Assembly: GCA_040900345.1 (NCBI GenBank) | Contig: JBBDZE010000035.1 | Location: 1 to 57,509 of the forward strand | DNA from: JBBDZE01 sp040900345 | GTDB taxonomy: Bacteria; Patescibacteriota; Minisyncoccia; Spechtbacterales; 2-12-FULL-38-22 | Length of the DNA stretch: 57,509 nucleotides | Reading direction: 5' to 3' | In this document: positions 47,420 through 56,741 of the stretch, piece by piece | Numbering within the stretch: the stretch's first letter is position 1 | How the letters are laid out: each line of letters starts with the position of its first letter | Position numbers and translations under genes: made by a program | The notes under the pieces: generated by a model | What the model saw: only the letters and a program-made list of their open reading frames with translations | What the model was told of the DNA's origin: nothing | The model's database searches: none

Positions 47420-47623
47420 CTACTCCTCCGAGATCTCCTCGCCCTCCTCATCATCGCTCGATTCCGCTCGGGCGAAGCGCGGTACAAGACGACGCGTTCG
47501 CTTCCCGCTGTTGATGCGCTTCAGCATCACCTCGGCAATGTACAGCGCGCTGATCAGAAACAGAAGCGAAGCCGCCCCCATCGTCAGATATGCCGCCGCG
47601 ACTTCAATATGACTCGGGTCCAT
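47420..47623 (-). CDS. small single-pass membrane protein (67 aa)
   Basis: The ATG at 47623 has GGAGAGG just upstream. One helix (YLTMGAASLLFLISALYIAEVML), then a basic patch (KRINSGKRTRR) and an acidic tail (SSDDEEGEEISEE). No family recognised. Confidence 0.6.
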   Translation of the reverse strand: MDPSHIEVAAAYLTMGAASLLFLISALYIAEVMLKRINSGKRTRRLVPRFARAESSDDEEGEEISEE

Positions 47624-47792
47624 GACCTCTCCCCTCATGTACGGATTTGCTAGCCGCGTTCTGGCCACTCGGATTGGCTCGACTCGCCCCCAGCATACGC
47701 AAAACGGGGCATGAAAACAAGCCCCCGGGCCTCTAAGGGCGCATGGATTTTTGCATTGCCTTCATTGTATACCGAACAGCCCAAATCAAAGA

Positions 47793-47833
47793 GCCGGCGA
47801 GTAGTTTGTTCCGAAGAACATTTCCTCGCCGGC
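47793..47833 (-). terminator. terminator after the 132-aa gene
   Basis: GCCGGCGAG and CTCGCCGGC arms with a 23-nt loop; 17 bases beyond the stop at 47850. The loop has its own small GTTC/GAAC pair. Confidence 0.6.
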
Positions 47834-47849
47834 CTTGTCCCCGAAGGGA

Positions 47850-48248
47850 CTACATCTGGTTTACGACCTCCCGTAGGAGCTCGCGCTGCCCCTCCTGGTC
47901 GCCGTTGGCGATCAAGCGGGCCAGTGCTTCTTGAACGGAGCCCTTGGTCCCTCCAGAGAGGAAGTCCGCGAGGCCGCTGATGTCCAGAATCTTATAGGCC
48001 TCGGTCGACGGACTTGGGTGGGCGGCCTGCTTGGTGCCGACGAGGCTGACGCACCTCGTCAGCAGCTCCTGCTTGTTCGGCTCAAACCTGTCTGGATCGA
48101 GCTTGAAGCTCGACGAGTCGAGCTTCAGCAGCGTGGACAGCCTGCGGCCCTCCACAAGGTGCTCCACCCGCCCCCAGATCTGCCGATCCTGCCAGATCAG
48201 GAACGCACACATTACCCCGAGGACCACGACGCCAATCTCAGCAAACAC
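47850..48248 (-). CDS. single-pass membrane protein (132 aa)
   Basis: A GTG at 48248 with AAGGA nine bases upstream. One N-terminal helix (EIGVVVLGVMCAFLIW) and a soluble remainder with an ordered C-terminal helical part (GSVQEALARLIANGDQEG). No family recognised. Confidence 0.6.
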   Translation of the reverse strand: MFAEIGVVVLGVMCAFLIWQDRQIWGRVEHLVEGRRLSTLLKLDSSSFKLDPDRFEPNKQELLTRCVSLVGTKQAAHPSPSTEAYKILDISGLADFLSGGTKGSVQEALARLIANGDQEGQRELLREVVNQM

Positions 48249-48384
48249 GATAGTATCCTTCCCGCAAAGAAGTCCTTGACAGAGAACCCTGTGCCCCCCG
48301 CCAATCTCCCTCACGTTACTGTTATAATAATAGCATAAAGTGATAAGTTTGTCAATAGCAAAAACGGCCGCTTCCCACCCAAAC

Positions 48385-48702
48385 CTAAACGGCTAGATAG
48401 CGACAGAAATGACAAGCCCCCGCCCGCTCCAACTCATCCATATACCGCACGACTGTGCGGTCCGTTACGCCCAACTCATCCCGAATGTCGGCATTTGAAA
48501 GCTCGGGGTTCTGCGCGAAAAGCTCCATTATTTTTTGCTTGTTCGCATTCTTGCGAATGGTCTGATCCATAGCCGCCCGACACATCCCCGAAAGTTCTTG
48601 GGCAGTTGAAGTCCCGCGCTTTTGTGCCCCCCGCCGCGCCAGCCACAAAACCGCGGCCGCTGCGGTAATTATGGTGATGAGAATGTATGGGAAGGGGTTC
48701 AT
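48385..48702 (-). CDS. membrane-anchored winged-helix protein
   Basis: 105 residues. One N-terminal helix (YILITIITAAAAVLWLA) is followed by a winged-HTH of about 55 residues (KQKIMELFAQNPELSNADIRDELGVTDRTVVRYMDELERAG). The wing region ends abruptly with CHFCRYLAV, a peptide shared with 47289-47387. It may be a membrane-bound transcription regulator whose end was replaced by a repeat. Confidence 0.7.
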   Translation of the reverse strand: MNPFPYILITIITAAAAVLWLARRGAQKRGTSTAQELSGMCRAAMDQTIRKNANKQKIMELFAQNPELSNADIRDELGVTDRTVVRYMDELERAGACHFCRYLAV

Positions 48703-48840
48703 ATAAATTACGGTTCGCCCTAAAATTTTTGTGGGCTATTTATTTACTTGCGTTGCTCCTTCGCACCCATGCGCACACAAACCCTACCCGCTGACGCGGA
48801 CGGGGCTCTCCCCCAATTTTATTTCCCTGGTCTTCCGAAA

Positions 48841-48999
48841 TCAGGTTCTTCCAGCTCTTTTACCTCCGCACCTACTGCAGGTGCGGAGGTTCTGATTTTT
48901 TCGATCATTTGGTTCACTGCATGTTAAGCACAGTCCTTGTGCCCACATTTCATCTGCATGATCCTGACCTTCTACGTCTAAATCTCTATTATCTTGCAT
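48841..48999 (-). CDS. small zinc-ribbon protein (52 aa)
   Basis: The ATG at 48999 opens MQDNRDLDVEGQDHADEMW; two CxxC pairs follow (CLTC and CSRCGG) 15 residues apart, then a basic end KRAGRT. The frame reads through the hairpin at 48862-48890. It lies just downstream of the DUF2779 gene (36 bp) and may belong to that operon. Confidence 0.55.
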   Translation of the reverse strand: MQDNRDLDVEGQDHADEMWAQGLCLTCSEPNDRKNQNLRTCSRCGGKRAGRT

Positions 49000-49034
49000 A
49001 ATTTAGACTATACGATTTTTACCTAACAATGACA

Positions 49035-50531
49035 TTAGGAATATAAATGCTTCCAGATTTTAAACATTGCATATGTATCAAGTTTACAATATTCCTTAAG
49101 GTCTTGCGAAATTTGTGCACGCTCTACATCGGAAGTTGTGGATGATATCATTTGCCACCAAGCATCAGATGCTTGCCCGCCTTCTTGGATACTAAGGTCT
49201 GAGTGTTGAGCCCCATCTACTAACGCGGGGAATACTTTCTTTATGGATGTCTTCCCGCGAAAATCAGGATGCACATAGTATTGTTTTTTGAAAATATCTT
49301 GTAGATCATACATATCTGCATTGATGCGCTCCAAAGCCACCCGATGTGCCGGATGCCGAGTGGCCATTTCTTTATTAACTCCTTGTTCAAAGCTCTTATT
49401 CCAAGAAATAACGCTTCCTCCTGGTTGTATGTGTTGTGTAAGTAACTCAATAACCATTTCAGAAGGATCCGATGCCTCCTCGTGCAAATATTCAACATGC
49501 TCAGGCTTGCTGGATGGATCATTCAAGATATGCAGTGAAAACTGAAATGGAATTCGTTGGTAGGGACTATATCCAGTAAACATTGGTATAGCGGGCGCAA
49601 ATGTTTCGTAGTCAAGAAAATAGAGGGGAAACGTGAGTGAACCTAACTCATCCCGTATCTTCTCAATTTCAATGATTGATTTTTGAGTCAAGTGAACCTG
49701 CACTTGGTTTGCTTGTATTACGCTGAGTGTAATGTCATCTGGAATATCCTCAATGGCATATATCCCTCGTTCGACCATTGCTATCAATTTTTTCTTACTA
49801 TTACCAATACGAGCCAAATCATGTATCGAATAATCCGGAACTTCAGAGTGTGAATATTTAAATGTTGAACAATGGGTACTTCTTCCAGTAAGGTGACAAT
49901 CGCAGCCTGTCCCTGGCTCGTCTTCTCGTGTGAGAAATTCAAGTGCAGCCTCCATCTTTGGTTCAATCCCAACAAGGCGATCTGTTATCTTCTCTGTCAC
50001 GTCTTCTTTCTTAAACATCTCCTCAATTACCAGATCGCCTACACGGATATATTCCTTATTTAGATACACAAGGAAGCATCTGCCTAGAGGGACCTTGGCA
50101 CGCATAAGTACTGACCTTTGAAACGCAAGGTCGTCTATGTGGTCTCTATCACCACCGTTTTCTCTTATAGAATTGGCTCCTTTCACTTCACAGATGTTCC
50201 AGCAGTCTTTTTCAGCATCGTACTCAAGCGCATCTACTTTTGCTATAAATCCGTCAGTTACAAAAGTTGCTTGGAAAATTGTTGACACTTTTGAGAGCAT
50301 CAGGCGCTCAGTTTCGTGCACAGCCTCATCCCCAGTTTCAACCACCTGAACACCCCCGGGGAATAGATTACGGGCGCACGACTCTACTTCATTCCCTTGC
50401 TCAACTAATTGAAGCTCAAAGGGTGATAGTGAAAACTGATCTAAAAGCTCTCGTTTATGCAATTTAAGCCATGTATTTTTGGGACACATCAGAAATTCCA
50501 AAAATTTCGTTTTTGAAACTAATGCCTGCAT
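49035..50531 (-). CDS. DUF2779 protein: Cas4-like nuclease fused to RNase H-like exonuclease domain
   Basis: 498 residues. The N-terminal half has SKTKFLEFLMCPKNTW, AKVDALEY and NICEVKG (PD-(D/E)XK core) and a cysteine set CDC..C that may hold an iron-sulfur cluster. The C-terminal DUF2779 has FLDYETFAPAIPMF, SWNKSFEQGV and YDLQDIFKK, a DEDD-type 3'-5' exonuclease pattern. It starts one base after the stop of the giant helicase-nuclease, so they share an mRNA. Confidence 0.85.
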   Translation of the reverse strand: MQALVSKTKFLEFLMCPKNTWLKLHKRELLDQFSLSPFELQLVEQGNEVESCARNLFPGGVQVVETGDEAVHETERLMLSKVSTIFQATFVTDGFIAKVDALEYDAEKDCWNICEVKGANSIRENGGDRDHIDDLAFQRSVLMRAKVPLGRCFLVYLNKEYIRVGDLVIEEMFKKEDVTEKITDRLVGIEPKMEAALEFLTREDEPGTGCDCHLTGRSTHCSTFKYSHSEVPDYSIHDLARIGNSKKKLIAMVERGIYAIEDIPDDITLSVIQANQVQVHLTQKSIIEIEKIRDELGSLTFPLYFLDYETFAPAIPMFTGYSPYQRIPFQFSLHILNDPSSKPEHVEYLHEEASDPSEMVIELLTQHIQPGGSVISWNKSFEQGVNKEMATRHPAHRVALERINADMYDLQDIFKKQYYVHPDFRGKTSIKKVFPALVDGAQHSDLSIQEGGQASDAWWQMISSTTSDVERAQISQDLKEYCKLDTYAMFKIWKHLYS

Positions 50532-50532
50532 T

Positions 50533-53500
50533 TTATTGATCAGTAAGAGGTTTTATTTTTAATTCATCCAACTTCTCCCACAAACTATCGAGTGCCTTAT
50601 CTTTATGGCGGTAAAAAGAGCCGCCGCTTATACGCCAAAATTCCCAACCTGCACGACGCAATTGCCTTTCTCTTGTTTGGTCTGCCTCCCAGTTTTCTAG
50701 GGTGTGATATTGGTCACCATCACATTCAACCGCCAAGCGAGCATTTTCCCCCTGAACAACAAGATCGATGCGATATCCGATGACAGGGTACTCAGGAATC
50801 ACTTGATAACCTCGATTTATAATGAGATTGCCGACTTCGTAGGAAAATTGTGACGCTCTCCCGTTATCAAATTCCTTTTTGAGTGCTTTCCGACCTGCTT
50901 CCAACTCCTCGGTTTGCGGATCGTAATACCAATTTAATAGCTTGTATCTCCAATCATTTTGATTCTTAAATTCCTCAAGCGGAATTGAGTGGTAAAGAAA
51001 TACCTGATCCCGACCTCGCGTAGCGGCGACGTTAAATCTCTGAGCGGTTCCTTTATCGGCCACAGCTCGTACGGTATCGTCAGGGTTATTTGGATCCAAA
51101 GCTTTTACCATCGATAGGAACATCACGTCTCTTTCATCCCCCTGAAATGCGTATGCGTCACCACAAGTTATATTGCGTTCCTCAATAACTTTCTCGCCAA
51201 TTTTAGGATGTTTGAGTAGCAACTCCTTTATATACTTTGCTTGATCCTCTGCAAGAAGTGAAATTACACCAAAAGTGCAAAGATGGCCATTCGGCCTTTG
51301 CTGATAGTTAGGGTCTTCAATTAACTCGGCAATTTTCTCAACAATCTCCCTTGCTTCCGGCTCGTTCACTTTGTTATTTGTGTTTTGATAACCACCCTCA
51401 ACTAGCTTAGGGACCAAGGCGGGTTTCAGTAATCCCTTAGGATTCGGGTGCCGCAGAGGTTCCAGCCTTCCTTCATAGATATGATGATTGCTGAAAGCAA
51501 TAATCTCCGGAACAGATCTAAAGTGCTCCTTGAGCTGAATCATGTTTGAAATTCTGATTTGTGCCAACTCAAACAGACTCGATGTGATAGAGAAATTGCC
51601 CTTGTGTGGTATATCGTATAGGAGCCTTGAAATGAGTTCGAACACTCTTCCTTGATCTTGGAAAATACCTGCTGGGCTAATCTGATCTGGATCACCGACG
51701 ACTAACAGTTTCTTACCTAGATAAGCAATAGTTAAGGCACGAATATCGCATTGACTTGCTTCGTCAAATATAACCACATCAAACATTCCTGCTTTTGGAT
51801 CAGAAAACATTTGCGCCGCACGATGTAGCGGCATAATCCAAACCGGAACGGCGTTTTTTGCCTCAACGAGAGAGTCTTGTGCATCGCGAAGCCACTTCGA
51901 AGCATATTTACCTGTACCTTTGCCGTACTTCTTCATTGCATGCGACCATGCCATCAAAGCAGCGCGTTGCTTTTCTGTAACCCTATCAATCTGCCGCTGC
52001 CACGCAAGAATTGTGACTAGTTCTGAGTTGAGCTGAAGTTCTTTCTTTGTAAGACGCTCGTGCTGGCCTTGGAGTTCGTCAACGCTTATGTGGTTGTAAA
52101 TTTCATCTAACCAAGATTCCAAGCGGGCAATTTCCCAAACCAGTTCGAGATTGTCGGGACAATTAAATTTTTTCTTTTGATCTGCAAGTCCAACAATGTC
52201 TTGATATAGATTGGGAGCATGCTTTTTAATTTTTTCGGCAATTTCATTTAGCCGTATTGCGCGTTCTCTATTCTCAAACAGTATAGCTAACTCCTCAATC
52301 GCTTTTTTCCAAGCAGTACCGTTCCGTTTTTCTATCGCCTGAATAAGTTTAGTTTTAATGTCGAGTAATCTTGTAGAATCTCCAATGAGATGAATCCACT
52401 CGGAAAACGTTATATCGAGCTTAGATAATCCGAATTTTGCTACGCTTGAAATAATTAGTTCTTTTGCCGAATCAATATCTTCGAGCTTTGCGAATGACAA
52501 ATCCGAAAGCTGTTTGATCTTTTGAAAAGATTCTTGGATAGGCAAAAAGTCGTCATGGTAATTAGATAATCTCTTGATACCAGTAACTAAAACCTCAAGC
52601 TGTACAACGTCCAAATTTATGTCAGGCAAATCCGGCTTTCCTTTGAGCCCACTAAAACTTTGACTCAGAATAGTTTTAATTTCTCTTTCAGCCTGTTCTG
52701 CTGAAATTTGCTCATATAAAATTTGCACTCTGTCAGAAGAATCGGGTGATCGTCCATCAACGTTATATGCCTCTAAAACTTTTTTGGCATTTGTGGAAAG
52801 AAGCAATTTTCCAAAAGTACCCAGCTTGGTTTTCCCAGCAACTTTTCTTTTCAACTCCGCCACAGCATCCACTAAGTCGTTAATGGATAAAGATAATGAG
52901 CCGAAAATCTCATGCCCAATTAATTTTTGTCTTGTTTGTGCTACAGATTCTGTTTTTTCAGCAATCTTGTTTAAAATAACCGTCCATTTGTCGCGCTCAT
53001 TCTTGCTCTTTATGCAGGCATCGAAAATCTCGTATTCGTAGTTATTGTTGACCGAAACCAGGACTTTTCGCGCATTGTTTAACATTTCCCACAGTTTTTC
53101 TAGTTCGTCTTGATCTGCTTTTATAGCAAATGAACCGAATGCTTTTCCCGATATTTTTGATTTCGAATTTAATTCTCGAAATTCAAAAAAAGCACCGAGG
53201 ACAACATCCTCGTTTGGTAAGATTGTTAAATCGGGCAAACTAAATTTATGGAGATTTCTATCTTCCTTGCTGAGCTCTAGGAGTAGGCGATAGGCAGTTT
53301 TTAAATCATCGGTCGTAAAATCGAGATCGGTGTCAAAATGAATATTATCAGTAAACCATGATAGATTTTCGTTTGCTGAATGTTCACTAACCAACCCGGC
53401 CGCTTCTATTGGGCTTACCTCATCGCCGTTTATGTGCAACTTCTCAGTTGAATCGGTAAGAATATACTGGCGAATTTTATTCGCGATGACAGCCTTTTCT

Positions 53501-55350
53501 TCACGTGTTCGTGCAAGTTCTCTTCTAACTGCTTCAACTTTGCTTTCGCTGAATTTTGTACGACGTTCGCTTAAATTTGAGCTTATTTCTGCTATGGATT
53601 GCTGCAAAATTTCGTCGCGACGTACCGTTTGCTGAAGTTGTGAGACTGTAAGGCTGCGGATATCTTCTGGCAATTTATCGCGTAAAACCTCTAACGCTTT
53701 GCTTGTTTGGGAGGTGACCAAAACAGTTTTACCCTGCGACAGAAAGCGTGCAACTAGGTTTGCGATTGTATGACTTTTCCCAGTGCCCGGAGGCCCCTTA
53801 ACTACAACGCCGTAATTTGTTTCTAAGCGTTCAGCAATTCTTTTCTGCTCATCATTCCAAGGTAGCGGGAAAAATAATTCGGCTTCTTTTAGCGCAATAT
53901 CTTGATTTTGATCGCTGCCTTCAACAACGCGAACGCCGTCTTGTTCGTCATTCTCTCCAATAAGGTCATTGATAAACTCTGTTGATTTTGCGTCGTTCTG
54001 CTCAATATCTCTACGAATTTTTTCTGCATACTTTGACCACAGGCTATTTGTTCTTTTCCGTACAAAAATCACTGGTGAATTCCAAATGCTCGGATTATCT
54101 GTGACAGTTGGTGCTGTACTTATTTCGTCACTAAAGTTGTTCTCGCTATCAGGCGAGAGATAGTTCAAAAAAATATTTACTTGAGACTTGAGGGTTTCTA
54201 AATGCCAAAAGTCGAACGGATTGGTGTTAATTACTCCCATCCAAGCATCAAGGTCAATTTCTGCCGGATTATCCATTTCCGAGACAGGGCTGATTTCGAC
54301 AAAGCTCCTAAACATTGGATCGGGGTTGATCTCGATTGCTCTTTTCGATGCATCAAATTCTAGCGTTAAAGGCGTTAAGAAAATAGGAGCGTAAATGGTT
54401 CCAGTCTCTTGATTTTCCCAAGTCAAAACACCATGACCGAGCAACAATTCATATTCATCCCCCTCACTTTTTAGAAGAAGACGCAAGGCATAAAGCTGGT
54501 CATATAAAAGATTCGCCTTGTAAACTTTTTTTACTCGATCAGCCCATTCTTTCCATTCGTTTTCTATATAACCGTTGAGCAATTGTGCAAGTTCAAGGTA
54601 ATCCGTCCAATAGTCGGGAATGTATCTCACCTCGATTATTTCGGGTAGTTTGTTTGGTTTTGGTACTACCCAATTTTGCAAAGATTCAGGCATCTGATTT
54701 CCTTGTTCAAAATCCTTTCGGAATTCCTTGAAATCTTTTACTCGATTTTTACTAGTATCAAATCGCACCTTTCTATCGACTTTCTCTAGCGGTCTTGGTT
54801 CTTCCAATGGCGTAACTTCAGAAACCCACTCCACAAGCTCCTCTGGCAAAGCTGGAGCGGCTTCAATATTTTTCTTCTCCACTTCTAGCCACGCTGTCTG
54901 TGCACCTGAGTCGTGAGACTCTTTGTCAGTATCGAAAGGACGAATGTAAAGGTTGTCCAGGTCGCGTGGATAATCCGCAAGCCACCATGGAGAAGGCGGC
55001 GCAATTGCAGTTTTGAAATCACGGACCACTACATCGTCCAGTGACAAAACTTTTTCTAGATAGCCAAAAAGGCGCACTATTTTATTTTGTGCTTCGGCAG
55101 AAACTTCTATGTTAAAGTCGCTCTCTAGTACTGGAGTGTTCACATCTTCATTCTCTATTTCGCTTGCTTGATTTTGTGTAACTTTAGCCATTTTGTTTCT
55201 GGTTTTGTCCGAAGACCTGGTGTTTATTTTCTCTTTCGCTTTCTTACACTCCCAACAAATTCTACCTTGTTTAACCTTACGCGCCCGACACACCGAACAG
55301 ACGGATTTTGATGCCCAATACCCATCTGCATCAAACTTTTTACGTCTCAT
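50533..55350 (-). CDS. giant zinc ribbon - SF1 helicase - DUF559-type nuclease (1605 aa)
   Basis: Residues 18-35 hold a four-Cys ribbon (CSVC and CWEC). The middle is a long helical insertion between helicase halves: Walker A GPPGTGKSHT near 518, DEASQ near 1195, GDPDQISP near 1215, and NVAATRGRDQVFLYHS near 1440, typical of Dna2/Upf1-like SF1 helicases. The last 110 residues (YRIDLVVQG.., AVECDGDQYH) are an MTES_1575/DUF559 Vsr-like nuclease. It belongs with phage or plasmid defence helicase-nucleases. AT-rich; likely acquired. Confidence 0.85.
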   Translation of the reverse strand: MRRKKFDADGYWASKSVCSVCRARKVKQGRICWECKKAKEKINTRSSDKTRNKMAKVTQNQASEIENEDVNTPVLESDFNIEVSAEAQNKIVRLFGYLEKVLSLDDVVVRDFKTAIAPPSPWWLADYPRDLDNLYIRPFDTDKESHDSGAQTAWLEVEKKNIEAAPALPEELVEWVSEVTPLEEPRPLEKVDRKVRFDTSKNRVKDFKEFRKDFEQGNQMPESLQNWVVPKPNKLPEIIEVRYIPDYWTDYLELAQLLNGYIENEWKEWADRVKKVYKANLLYDQLYALRLLLKSEGDEYELLLGHGVLTWENQETGTIYAPIFLTPLTLEFDASKRAIEINPDPMFRSFVEISPVSEMDNPAEIDLDAWMGVINTNPFDFWHLETLKSQVNIFLNYLSPDSENNFSDEISTAPTVTDNPSIWNSPVIFVRKRTNSLWSKYAEKIRRDIEQNDAKSTEFINDLIGENDEQDGVRVVEGSDQNQDIALKEAELFFPLPWNDEQKRIAERLETNYGVVVKGPPGTGKSHTIANLVARFLSQGKTVLVTSQTSKALEVLRDKLPEDIRSLTVSQLQQTVRRDEILQQSIAEISSNLSERRTKFSESKVEAVRRELARTREEKAVIANKIRQYILTDSTEKLHINGDEVSPIEAAGLVSEHSANENLSWFTDNIHFDTDLDFTTDDLKTAYRLLLELSKEDRNLHKFSLPDLTILPNEDVVLGAFFEFRELNSKSKISGKAFGSFAIKADQDELEKLWEMLNNARKVLVSVNNNYEYEIFDACIKSKNERDKWTVILNKIAEKTESVAQTRQKLIGHEIFGSLSLSINDLVDAVAELKRKVAGKTKLGTFGKLLLSTNAKKVLEAYNVDGRSPDSSDRVQILYEQISAEQAEREIKTILSQSFSGLKGKPDLPDINLDVVQLEVLVTGIKRLSNYHDDFLPIQESFQKIKQLSDLSFAKLEDIDSAKELIISSVAKFGLSKLDITFSEWIHLIGDSTRLLDIKTKLIQAIEKRNGTAWKKAIEELAILFENRERAIRLNEIAEKIKKHAPNLYQDIVGLADQKKKFNCPDNLELVWEIARLESWLDEIYNHISVDELQGQHERLTKKELQLNSELVTILAWQRQIDRVTEKQRAALMAWSHAMKKYGKGTGKYASKWLRDAQDSLVEAKNAVPVWIMPLHRAAQMFSDPKAGMFDVVIFDEASQCDIRALTIAYLGKKLLVVGDPDQISPAGIFQDQGRVFELISRLLYDIPHKGNFSITSSLFELAQIRISNMIQLKEHFRSVPEIIAFSNHHIYEGRLEPLRHPNPKGLLKPALVPKLVEGGYQNTNNKVNEPEAREIVEKIAELIEDPNYQQRPNGHLCTFGVISLLAEDQAKYIKELLLKHPKIGEKVIEERNITCGDAYAFQGDERDVMFLSMVKALDPNNPDDTVRAVADKGTAQRFNVAATRGRDQVFLYHSIPLEEFKNQNDWRYKLLNWYYDPQTEELEAGRKALKKEFDNGRASQFSYEVGNLIINRGYQVIPEYPVIGYRIDLVVQGENARLAVECDGDQYHTLENWEADQTRERQLRRAGWEFWRISGGSFYRHKDKALDSLWEKLDELKIKPLTDQ

Positions 55351-55589
55351 TTCTATAGTTACCTTTTTGCTATTTCAGTTCCGAACAGACCTACCTCCCG
55401 TCTATTTATACTGTCCCAACTGAATACGACACCCCCCAATAAGCCTAGCTCGACGTTGAGGAAAATAAGGACCTACGATTTTTACCATTACAAGATATTC
55501 CATAGCTCCGTATACCTCTTCCTTTCTAATTTACGCTTCCCCTTCAATGCACGCGCCGGCTAGCGCTTACCCAACTACGGGATAAGATA
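55351..55589. other. AT-rich gap between the helicase and EVE genes
   Basis: No gene. AAAAGG lies 10-12 bases before the helicase ATG, and a TATAAA about 45 bases further could be a -10 on the minus strand without a clear -35. No repeats seen. Confidence 0.35.
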
Positions 55590-56711
55590 TTACCTAGTGA
55601 CTACCTCGGCCCTCTGCAATAGCCAATCGATGTCAAATCTCGAGCTATCCTCCTTGACTGTTTCATCAAGATCTCGAATGGAATCATAAGAAAGGTACTT
55701 AACGACCCTGTCTAGTTCAAGGTATGAATTCGAGAAAGTCGGCCGTTGTAACTCATTAAAAACTTTCTTCCGACGCTCTCTCGGAGCAACTATAAATAAC
55801 GGGTAATTAGAGTTGGGGGTAAGGGCTCGCAAATCAGAAAGCCTAAGAATACCTGAGTATACCGAGGTTGAATTTTCCACCTCAAAAGCAGCCTTCACAG
55901 ATTGCCCGAGCTTCCAAACTGCATCTATATTCTTTATATAGATAGGGACATCCAAGGTTTCATGGAAATCCTCCAAAACCATAGGCCTAAAAACCTCCCC
56001 ATTATACTCCTTTCCCTTGTCATTTTCTGGAACCCAAACATCGAAATGCGAGCGTAGGCCTAACCGAATAAGTCGCCATTGCATCTCGCTGTGCTCTGTA
56101 GGTTGCTTCTTAATTTCTTCGTCAACCGCCTCAAATATCCTCCCTTTATCAATTTCAATTTTTTCAACCCGTTCGCCACTCTGTAATTTCTGAAGAAGAG
56201 AAATCAAATCCCCGTAGTCACTCAAAATCCTATCGGCCTTTGTCTGATCTACGGCCATAAATCCTTGCGGATGATACTTCCTTTGATAACCCAGGTATTC
56301 ATTGAGCTTTTCAATGTCAACACTAAAGTCAACCTCATTAATCATGAAGTAGATTAATTCCCACGTCTTTCCATTAGAATCTTTCTGCCAAAAATATTCA
56401 GCAAGAGCGGCATTTCGTATTTTCATGCCAATCTCTGCCGCAAGAATTATTTTGCCTCTTCGATAAACCATTACGTAATCTCCCGCTTCCATTGCCTCCC
56501 AGTTCCTAATATTACTAACACCAGGAACTGCTCCCCAGACGGCATAAGGACGCCCATGAGCATACTCTTCTAGAATATTTTTCTCTTCTAATCCTAGAAA
56601 TCTAGAAAAATCGGATACTGGTCGTTTGTTTAGAATAGTATCGTAATAATGACGGTCAGTATCGTGACCGCCGCCCGCCATTACAAAAAATATTTTCCGT
56701 TTTTTATTCAT
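55590..56711 (-). CDS. EVE-like domain fused to a restriction-endonuclease-like domain
   Basis: 373 residues. Residues about 75-135 (AGDYVMVYRRGKIILAAEIG.., GKTWELIYFM) look like an EVE/YTH fold that reads modified bases. The C-terminal part (KAAFEVENSTSVYSGILRLSDL, then PLFIVAPRERRKKVFNELQRP) resembles a PD-(D/E)XK restriction domain with Glu-x-Glu. Together they fit a modification-dependent restriction enzyme. Start at 56711 (MNKKRKIFF). Confidence 0.7.
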   Translation of the reverse strand: MNKKRKIFFVMAGGGHDTDRHYYDTILNKRPVSDFSRFLGLEEKNILEEYAHGRPYAVWGAVPGVSNIRNWEAMEAGDYVMVYRRGKIILAAEIGMKIRNAALAEYFWQKDSNGKTWELIYFMINEVDFSVDIEKLNEYLGYQRKYHPQGFMAVDQTKADRILSDYGDLISLLQKLQSGERVEKIEIDKGRIFEAVDEEIKKQPTEHSEMQWRLIRLGLRSHFDVWVPENDKGKEYNGEVFRPMVLEDFHETLDVPIYIKNIDAVWKLGQSVKAAFEVENSTSVYSGILRLSDLRALTPNSNYPLFIVAPRERRKKVFNELQRPTFSNSYLELDRVVKYLSYDSIRDLDETVKEDSSRFDIDWLLQRAEVVTR

Positions 56712-56741
56712 AGACTCCTCACTAACCATGATTCTCTTCCC

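Noticed and set aside
48862..48895. Plus-strand terminator (hairpin ACCTCCGCACCT/AGGTGCGGAGGT followed by a T-run)
   Set aside because: There is no plus-strand gene before it, and the same bases fit the CxxC codons of the small zinc-ribbon gene; left as undecided and not called.
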